Part shown: one piece after another, positions 56,448 through 64,000 of the stretch
Layout: every line of letters starts with the position of its first letter
Numbering within the stretch: the stretch's first letter is position 1
Origin: Lantana camara
Lineage: Eukaryota; Streptophyta; Magnoliopsida; Lamiales; Verbenaceae
Length of the DNA: 64,000 nucleotides
NCBI GenBank assembly: GCA_037501455.1
Contig: CM074858.1
Location: 75,118,501 to 75,182,500 of the forward strand
Reading direction: 5' to 3'
Program-made: the position numbers and the translations under genes
The notes under the pieces: model-generated
What the model saw: only the letters and a program-made list of their open reading frames with translations
What the model was told of the DNA's origin: nothing
Databases searched by the model: none

Positions 56448-58750
56448 TGTAACGCCCCAATATTTCAAAAATGCGATATGTGAATTAATGTGAAATAATT
56501 GCCAATTATGACTTAATTGTTTAATTACTTAATTGTCCTTAAGTGGTCATTTTATTAATTTGAGGACTTAATTGCAAATGGAGCTTAGTTATATAATATC
56601 TAGCATATATCATTTGCTTGCATACAAACATATACCCACATGATTCCTCCTCTCTCTCCCTCATCCCGATTCTAAAACCCTACCAAGAAGAGAAGGGATT
56701 TCAACCATTCAAGCTTTATTTGTGAAGGAATTGTGGATTAGGAGCATCATCATCATCATCTTATCTCCATCTCTTTTCCTTCTTCTCATTCATTCAAGGT
56801 ATATGAGCTTAGTTGGGAAATTCATGAATATATATGAGAACTAGGGTTATGGTTTATACTTGCCTAAGTATGTTTTAGTTGTAGGAAGTATGCATACATG
56901 ATCATAGCTTGAATTTAAGGTACATATTGTGAAGTTTATAAGGTTGGAGCATGAGTTCATTTGTGGGTTTGATCTTGATGATTCTTGATGATTAAGCATG
57001 GATTTAGGTGTTTATATGAGTTGTTATTGAACTATTAGTATGCTAGCATGTTTATTTCATGAATTATATGCATTTGGAGTTTAGTATATGATCATTTGTG
57101 GATTTTTGGTGTTATTTCGTGCCTCCCCTGCATAACTGCTCTGTTTCTGGTGCTACTGCATCTTGGGAATGACCTTTCCCGTCCCAGTTCATTCTGGGAA
57201 CGACCGTTCCCACCCCCTCGCCAGCTGTCCCGCGAACCTGGGAACGACCCTTCCTAGTTTTGGCCTGTGGCCGGAACGGCCGTTCCCAGCCCCAAAGTTT
57301 CCAAAATTATTACAGAAGCGCGGGATCGTTTCGGGGAGTCGGGAACGGCCCTTCCCACTTCTAGTTCAAACGGGGAACGGCCGTTCCCATGCTCCAGTGG
57401 GGTTTCTATATTTTCTGCATAAAATGTGACTTTCCAAATGGGTTTCTATGGCCATAAATGATTGATACGTGTTATTATATGCTTGTTTTATGCTTAAATA
57501 TGATCATGACATTTAATAATTGTCCATTCTCATTATTGCACGTCATGTTGCGCCGTTCGTCCTAATTGGTTCATTTGAGTCGTGTCTTATGTACACTTGT
57601 CTTTGTTGCACAGACCAGCACACCAGTGACGAGGAGTGGGCTTCTTAGGCCGTGTCTCTCTCTTTATTTTGTCGGCAGGTGAGGTTTAATTGCTAGATAT
57701 CTAGAACCGTTACAACCCCATGTGATGTTTAAAGCCAAAAGGTATATATATCTATGGTTTTCCAAACTCTATTGATTTTCAACTGATTTATTGAAGTGTA
57801 TTGTATTGATTGACCGTGTTTTGGGTGAGTATATTGTACCGTGCACTGTGGGCCCGAGAGTTTGTGTTTGAGCCAACCGGGAAAGCATGGGCTGACGGGT
57901 AACTCTTACACTCCTCTCAACCGTGGGGATGAACCCTAAATCCACCTGGAGGTTTGGTGGAGGAAGGAGTCCCGTGCGTGGGAGTCATGTTCCCGACGTA
58001 CACTGTGTTTACCGTGGATGGATCGGGCCTTGCAAACCCACCATCATTGGAGGAAGAAGGAGTTATTCAAACTACTACGTGTGCACTGTAATTGATTGCG
58101 TGATCACTTAATTAATTAATTAAAAGTATCGTGATTGTACACTGTCGGAGTAAGGTTGGAGATTGCCCTCACTCGTCGGGCCACTGATTGATTGATTGAT
58201 TGGAAATGATTGATTGTTAAATCTGATAGTCATAATCTCAGGCGAGCTCCCTGTGGTTATTGAACTTATATTATTTTCGTTATAAAACCTTACCCGAGGT
58301 TATGATTTGCATGTTATCTGCGTTTATATCTATTACGCCCCTCGCTCAGTCTGTGGTAGACTGACACCTCACCTTTCAGTTTTGCAGGTTGTGTGCTAGG
58401 CGGGATTCGTGTCGAGTTCAGTCTTTCTTTTCGGGTCTAGCACGTGTCCATTCCATTCTGTTTCATATGCAATGTTATCTAGAGTTTTATGAAATGTTAT
58501 GTATTTGAGAGATGATAATGTATTGATAGGATTTTAGAAATGGTTTGCTTGATAAAGACTTGATATTAACGCACTTCAGTTTTATTTCCTGTTGTGATAA
58601 TTGGTTTGGGGTTAGTCCCGCCTAGCTAGCTAGTCTTTATTTTCTTGTCACCCTTTCGCTATGGCTCAGTTCATGTATGGATTGTCCGTTTCATATGTGG
58701 ACTGAGCTATAGTGCGGGGGATGTGGCACCTTTGCGCTCCGGGTGTTACA
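56448..58750 (+). repeat. 3' LTR of K
   Basis: 2,303 bp. It lacks about 30 bp near 56570 and the small duplication of the 5' copy. Its palindromes (57174-57388) show GGCC changed to GACC in several units, as expected from decay of methylated CG. It ends GGGTGTTACA before AGCCC. Confidence 0.9.
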
Positions 58751-58878
58751 AGCCCGCCTAGCATAGTGTGTGCGTTTGTCCCCGTTCGCCGTGACTTAGC
58801 TCGAGTATGGATCGTCCATTTTATATTCGGGTCGGGTCTCGGTGCGGGGGATGTGGTACCTTGCACTCGGGTGCTACA
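58751..58878 (+). repeat. Target duplication of K and end of J 5' LTR
   Basis: AGCCC (58751-58755), then the last 123 bp of J's 5' LTR with GCCTAGCATAG and final GGTGCTACA. Confidence 0.9.
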
Positions 58879-61803
58879 TCCTTAAGTGGTATCAGAGCCT
58901 CGGGTTGCAAAACTCGGATTCTCGTGTCGTGTGGGTCAGTCTAGGTCGTTCGGCATAGGAACTACGTGATAATGTGTGCATTGCATCGATTTTGAACATG
59001 AAATTATCTTTCTTTTAATCTTGTCGAATTACCTGTTGCATTTTATACTGGATCCGTGTCTTTCATGTTGAATATGTGCCATATGCATGTACTAATCGCA
59101 TGCATATACCTTCGCAATGAGTTATGATTTACAGGTTATAGAGATAATATCAAACCATGGCCAAGTTCCACGATAAAGACGATCTATTGCTAGTTCTTCC
59201 TGAGGCATGGAAGCTAGGAGGGATACACCCGGGAAGAATGTAGAGAATTCGAGACGTGTAGGCTTCTTTGATGGAGCTAGAGTTCAAGGGATTGGAACCG
59301 GAATGAGAGGTTCGACTTTGGAAATGCAGCGGTAGAGATAGGCAATTGACGGGGCAGATACAAATATAGGGAAGGTGGCGATATTGACAACGGGATTCCA
59401 GTTCATTTTTTCAAATTCCAAGATGAATTGTCATGTTGAGAAGTTGAATTGGAAGATATGGAGCAACAAATGGGAACGCTAAAGAAAGGCAAAGACTGGT
59501 TGAAGGATTATTCTAGGGGAGAGACTCTTTGCAAAGAAATCATGCGCTTAAGTAGAAGCAATTGGAAAACAAGTTCAATGCACCAATTGAAACTCATAAA
59601 CGATAATGACGGGAATCTTGATCAAGGTGATGATTAGGGTAGGAGTCGAAGTTCGAGGAGAAGTTTGAATGCTAACTCCTTGGACGTGGAAGAATTAGGG
59701 ATCAAGAAATTGCAATCTCAGATAGTGGAAGATACAAGTTGATTTATAAAGATTTATGGAAACCTCGAAGACCGTGGGAAAGGCAAGGAATAATCACCAA
59801 GTCAAGTAACCTCGGGATTGGAGGAACGAGGAAAAGTTATTGAGCTAACAACTTACCACATCGGTGACAGGTTTCAAAACATTAATGGCACGTGCATCAT
59901 ACTTCGCATCAATTATTTATTCTTTCGGCCTTATGTTTATCCGTGCATTTCTATTTGGTTTCGTTGCGCTAATGTGTTGAATGATGGCTTGGTGTTAACA
60001 TGACTCATGCATTGACATCTTTACCCGACATGCATTTTAGTGTTTATTGGGTAGGAAGTTCTTTCACCTCACTCATCAAGTATCTTTTTGACTGGCCACA
60101 TCGGGATGATGAGGAAAAGCAATAACAGGATGGCACATGATAAGGAAGATGACTTCGGAAAATAAAGAACTTCAGGTAAGGGGTAGGTCGGTGGAAAGGA
60201 ACTCCGAAGGAAAGTGAGATTAGATTTGGGTTCGGAGTGTTCGGATCGAATAAGAATAGAGAAGAAGGATTAAGGGAATTCGACATGTAAGAGCAAAAAT
60301 TTTAAGGGGGAGAGCATGACCGAGAGATAAGTGGAAGATGGAAGAGGTGCACGAATGAATATGTTAGTAGTAACAACGGGGATGCAAATTAAGGAGAATT
60401 TGGAAATCCTACTGGTGGCGATTGGGAATGAATAAGACGGATGTAATGGGTAAGTTGTTAAGAGAGAAGCTACATTACTAAATTTGGGTGAAGACTTTAC
60501 GGGATATAAGGGAAATGGCTCGTTCAACATTTCTACGTCTGGAATTCCGATCTGGAGGTGATGGAATTATAAGGGATTTTCTGTGAACTCCTAAGTCAGA
60601 ATTAACAAGGGAAAATCGAATCAAGTTAGCATATAATGGAATGGTGTCAATCAACAGTAGTTCAATGAAGTACAAAGGGGTCCAAGACAATATTATTGAG
60701 TTATTGGTTATATCAATGGTAATCCAGGAGGAAACTTAAGAAGGGACCAAATAAAAAAGGATATTGATTGGAGGATTAACATCAAACTTCAAGAATCATC
60801 AAGAACCTTCTGTCTTCGATTTAAGAAATATGGGACCAATTATCGAATATAACCTTCAGGGGGTCAAAAGGGAATCAACGGATAATAGAAACGGAAGATG
60901 GGAAAGGATTTGTGTTGAAAGAGGCCATAAGAATAAACATCTTAAGGTCGGGGTTGAATCATCAAGGTTGTCCAGAATGGTTATCCTCGGGGATATGTTA
61001 AGCACCGATACGGGTAAGGATGGAAGATATGGACTGGACGTCGGAACAAAGATTCTAAACGCAAAAGTGAATGCCAATTGGATTACTTGGAAGAGTTAGT
61101 CCGACTGAAAGAATATAATAGGGGTTGAGGAAGGACTGAAGAAGTTGAGTAGCAATAAAAGTCAGAAGGGATCTAAGAGTATAATCCTTAAAGGATTCAT
61201 CAATCTCTTCACCGGGAACCCTGAAGAGGTTAAAGACAAACTGATCACTGAGTTTATCTTTGGGACAGATCATATACTGGACAACGACAACACACAATTT
61301 TAAATTCCGTGAATACGGTGAACAGTACCTCAGGCATCCATGGCATACGCATACACGCATTGTTAATTTAAATAATTTTGCTAATTTGCGCTCTGACTCT
61401 TTGATTTATTAATTATGGTTGCACAATCGATATTGGATGTAAGTAAGTGATGATTGTTCCCTGGCTTTATGTGATTGTTTTGGCTAAGTTGCCGTAATTG
61501 GATATTTTGATGTTTTCTCCTTGGTGTTTGTTCTTCGTTGTGGCTGTGTTTTGTATTTTGAACTTCGTTACCTGTTAGCGAGAGGCGGGGTTCTCTCATT
61601 GTTACTTTCGAGAGACGGGGCTCTCTCATTGTTGTTTGAGAGACGGGGTTCTCTCTTTGTTGCTTTTGAGAGACGGGGTTCTCTCATTGTTGTTTGAGAG
61701 ATGGGGATTCTCTCGTTGTTGTTTGTGAGGAACGGGGTTCCTTCATTAATTGTTTGCAGACAGATAGTAAATCCGAGGACGGATTCTTTTAAGGGGGAGA
61801 GGT
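58879..61803 (+). other. Element J interior, non-coding
   Basis: Primer-binding site TGGTATCAGAGC at 58887-58898, then CGGGTT-GCAA-AACTCG (58901-58916). The remainder matches I's interior with many substitutions and indels: MEARRDTPGKNVENSR-like text near 59208, CACGTGCATCAT near 59890, TTAGTGTTTATTGGGTAG near 60036, GGTGAACAGTACCTC near 61317. Frames are short and not preserved between I and J, so a protein is unlikely. An independent role for the sequence (packaging, length) is only inferred. Confidence 0.75.
61578..61803 (+). repeat. Pre-polypurine hairpin repeats, hairpin and polypurine tract of J
   Basis: Six units such as GAGAGACGGGGTTCTCTC, the last one altered to GAGGAACGGGGTTCCTTC with both arms changed (61578-61743). 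AATCCG-AGGA-CGGATT (about 61770-61785), TTTTAAGGGGGAGAGGT and the LTR follow. Confidence 0.83.
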
Positions 61804-63902
61804 TGTAACGCCCCAGTTTTTTTTTTAGTACAGCATGACGTATGTGTTTACCAAATTGCACGAAATAATTAATTATACGTGTTTTACATATTTAATTTAT
61901 TTTAAATGTATTAAATGTTAATTACTTTATTTTAATAATATTAATATCAAATATATTTATATATATATATTAATTGTGCACGTATTGTTTAAATATTTGC
62001 ATGAAATCATGCAATGTATAATAATTAATATATTTGCATGCATGTATTTATTATGCAGTTTAATTTGTTATATTATTTGTAATATTATGAATTTTATTGT
62101 TACATTGCGTATGAGCCCCATTTACGTGCTTCGTTTCTATTTAATTGATACCATAATTTTGTGCAAATTTAATATGTTGAACTTATACGTGTCTTGTATA
62201 TGAATATTTGTTCGTTTCGTATTTTCGGATTCATTTGCATGTGTTTCGGATTTATTTTCATTTTGGAATCCAAGTCGGGGGCTAACGAGCAATTAGCGCA
62301 CCCTTGGTTCCGTATTTAATATCTTGAGCTCGAGAACTCGGATTTGAGTTCCGTCAACTTCACTGAACTCGTAACGAAAATTTGAGTTTAGTGAACTTAG
62401 CCTTATATTTTTCTAACGTCATTTGAACCTCCGAAATTCGACCGATAAATGAAACGGCGACCAAACTGACCTTGCTGCACTAAAATGACCATATCTTATC
62501 CAAACCTTGACCAAATTAACTATGGTTGGATGCTTTAGAACCCTAACTCAACCCTCTAACCAGAATTAAACCCCCAAAACCGAGATAACCCTTCCCACTT
62601 ACTGAAAATTTCCCAAACATCATCTGCTTCCCAGTTTTTCCCGTAGCTCAAGCCCTACCAAGAGATTCAAGCTCAAATCTCCTTCCAAACCTCCATTAAT
62701 CCACACGGTAAGCTTAGATATGTTTTCTACATTCAATATGAGTCATTTTCATCTATTCATCCCTAAATTTGAGCATGGTTTTATGAGGTTTTGACAGAGA
62801 TGTATATATATTAGGTTTTATGCAATTTTGTGATCTCATTCGTTTCTTCATGGATTTGATTGATTCCAAGCCTGAAAATGATTATTCTAGCATCCTCTTC
62901 TCATTTATGATCATTGATTACATGGTAGCTGAGAATTGGTTGAGTAACCCTTAATGAATTTTGAATGAAAATGGAGTTTCCCCCTCCCCCCCCCCCCCAC
63001 CCCTCTTCTTCCTTCGTGTTGCTGCTGCTGCGTTTGAGCTTGCTTGGGGCTGAATTCGTATGTTGATTTGGAGTCTTTTTGCTGCATATTTGTGACCTTA
63101 ACATACTTGAACATGTTGGTTGAAGATTGATTTGTTGTTGCTCTGTTTTTCGTCGAGTTGCTGCCCTGTTTTTTCTGGTTTTACTGCGTTAGAACTGCTG
63201 CGTTAATTCTTGCTTGTTGCGGTAAGTTTTGTGAGTTGTTAGGGCTAAAAAAGTCTTGCTGCATTTCATGCCATTTATTACTGCACATCTTACCTAAATA
63301 CTGCGTTAGCTGTTGCTGCGTTTTAAGCTTGAAAATAGGGGAAGTCTGCGTGTTGTTGCTGCTACTGCGTTCATATAACACGGGGGTATCAATTTGTTTC
63401 TTTTCAACATGAAACGGGGGTGCAATTTTGGTCTGTTATCTCTGTACCGAGACACGGGGGTGTCTCGGTTTGTTCTATGTTGGTGACACACCCGTGTCAC
63501 CCTCTGTTTCCAAGTTAAGCATACTTGATACGGTTGCTGCTGTGTTGTTGTATACTGCTGCTTTCCTTTTCTTCTTGCATGCATGCTAGTTGAATGTTTG
63601 ATTGTAGTAGGTCATGCATGAGTTGTAGGTGTTTGATTCTGAGGCATGAATTGCTTTGTTATTTGAATTTCCTATTGTTCCTGTGCATGCATATGTATAG
63701 CAGTATATATATATATATACCTATGTATTAATGCATGAATTTGCATGCATGCTATATGTTTATATATTTAAATGTTTGCATGCATGTTGTTTTGTGTGTG
63801 TGCATGTGGTTTTACGTAGATATATATACATATATACTTGTTAGGTTTCATGCATGAAAATTATGTTTTGTGCATATTAAATTACATGCATGATAATGTA
63901 CG

Positions 63903-63936
<34 letters not shown>

Positions 63937-64000
63937 AATATTTATTATATATTAAATGTTACTTGATTTAATTGAATTATAGAATTTAATTGTTACCTAT
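61804..64000 (+). repeat. 3' LTR of J, cut by the window end
   Basis: TGTAACGCCCCAG, matching the 5' LTR closely, without the fold-back MITE. It contains a C-rich run near 62982-63003, palindromes 63377-63501, and CATGC and TA microsatellites to the end. Confidence 0.9.

Larger units (their letters stand above)
52527..58750 (+). mobile_element. Element K: gag-only LTR retrotransposon (TR-GAG type)
   Basis: 5' LTR 52527-54881, primer-binding site 54890-54901, gag 55136-56100, pre-polypurine repeats, polypurine tract near 56434-56447, 3' LTR 56448-58750. It has perfect AGCCC duplications. The interior is only 1.57 kb and holds no pol, the layout described for terminal-repeat retrotransposons with a Gag domain. 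It needs enzymes from another element. Confidence 0.92.
48559..64000 (+). mobile_element. Element J: non-coding LTR element, holding K
   Basis: 5' LTR 48559-52526 and 58756-58878 (split by K), primer-binding site 58887-58898, interior to 61803, 3' LTR from 61804 to beyond the window. The interior of about 2.9 kb has no recognisable protein. It is the same family as I. Confidence 0.85.

Overview
The window is plant nuclear repeat DNA, very probably pericentromeric or other gene-poor heterochromatin of a flowering plant with a large genome. I see no intact host gene. Almost every base belongs to long-LTR Ty3/gypsy retrotransposons of the chromovirus (Tekay/Del-like) type. The signs are one gag-pol reading frame per coding element, the order Gag (paired CCHC knuckles), protease, RT, RNase H, integrase, a C-terminal chromodomain, LTRs of about 2.3-4 kb, and primer-binding sites TGGTATCAGAGC that match initiator tRNA-Met. 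The species cannot be named from the sequence.

Layout. The elements are stacked inside each other; I use letters. Element I (non-coding interior 44258-47319, 3' LTR from 47320) holds G (minus LTR piece 42659-44257). G holds F (3' end 38684-42658). F holds B (minus strand, 8740-38683 in pieces). B's 5' LTR holds C (17179-38467, target duplication TTTCA), and C's protease gene holds D (21406-32606, target duplication TCATG). That is six levels. B's gag is split by a rearranged short element L (11150-13872). B's RNase H is cut by minus LTR H (4661-8739), and H is cut by A (3' end, 1-4660). On the right, J (48559 to the window end) sits in I's 3' LTR, and K (52527-58750, target duplication AGCCC) sits in J's 5' LTR. 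Two MITE-like DNA elements lie in the LTRs of F (41214-42010) and J (50659-51056).

Coding state. C keeps nearly complete Gag-Pol, broken by two frameshifts and two stops plus the D insertion. B is complete to RNase H but has several stops and a lost gag start. D has a good gag and a ruined, deleted pol, yet its LTRs are almost identical. K carries gag only. I, J and L carry no recognisable protein and share non-coding modules with K and F, so they look like a non-autonomous group that depends on coding relatives.

Main points to follow up. (1) D has swapped part of its pol for about 300 bp of a host gene, readable as the XH domain of an IDN2/FDM-type RNA-directed DNA methylation factor. (2) Diverged LTR families share a roughly 500-nt leader module whose stems are kept by compensatory base changes, which points to a selected RNA structure. 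(3) The LTRs, and the sequence just before the polypurine tract in the non-coding group, carry arrays of short GC-rich palindromes whose arms differ between families while position and layout persist. (4) Splice-like signals, a PBS-adjacent GNRA-type hairpin and a hairpin beside the polypurine tract recur across the families. Coordinates of LTR ends come from TG...CA termini, adjoining PBS or polypurine tract, and target duplications where visible; structures were paired by eye.
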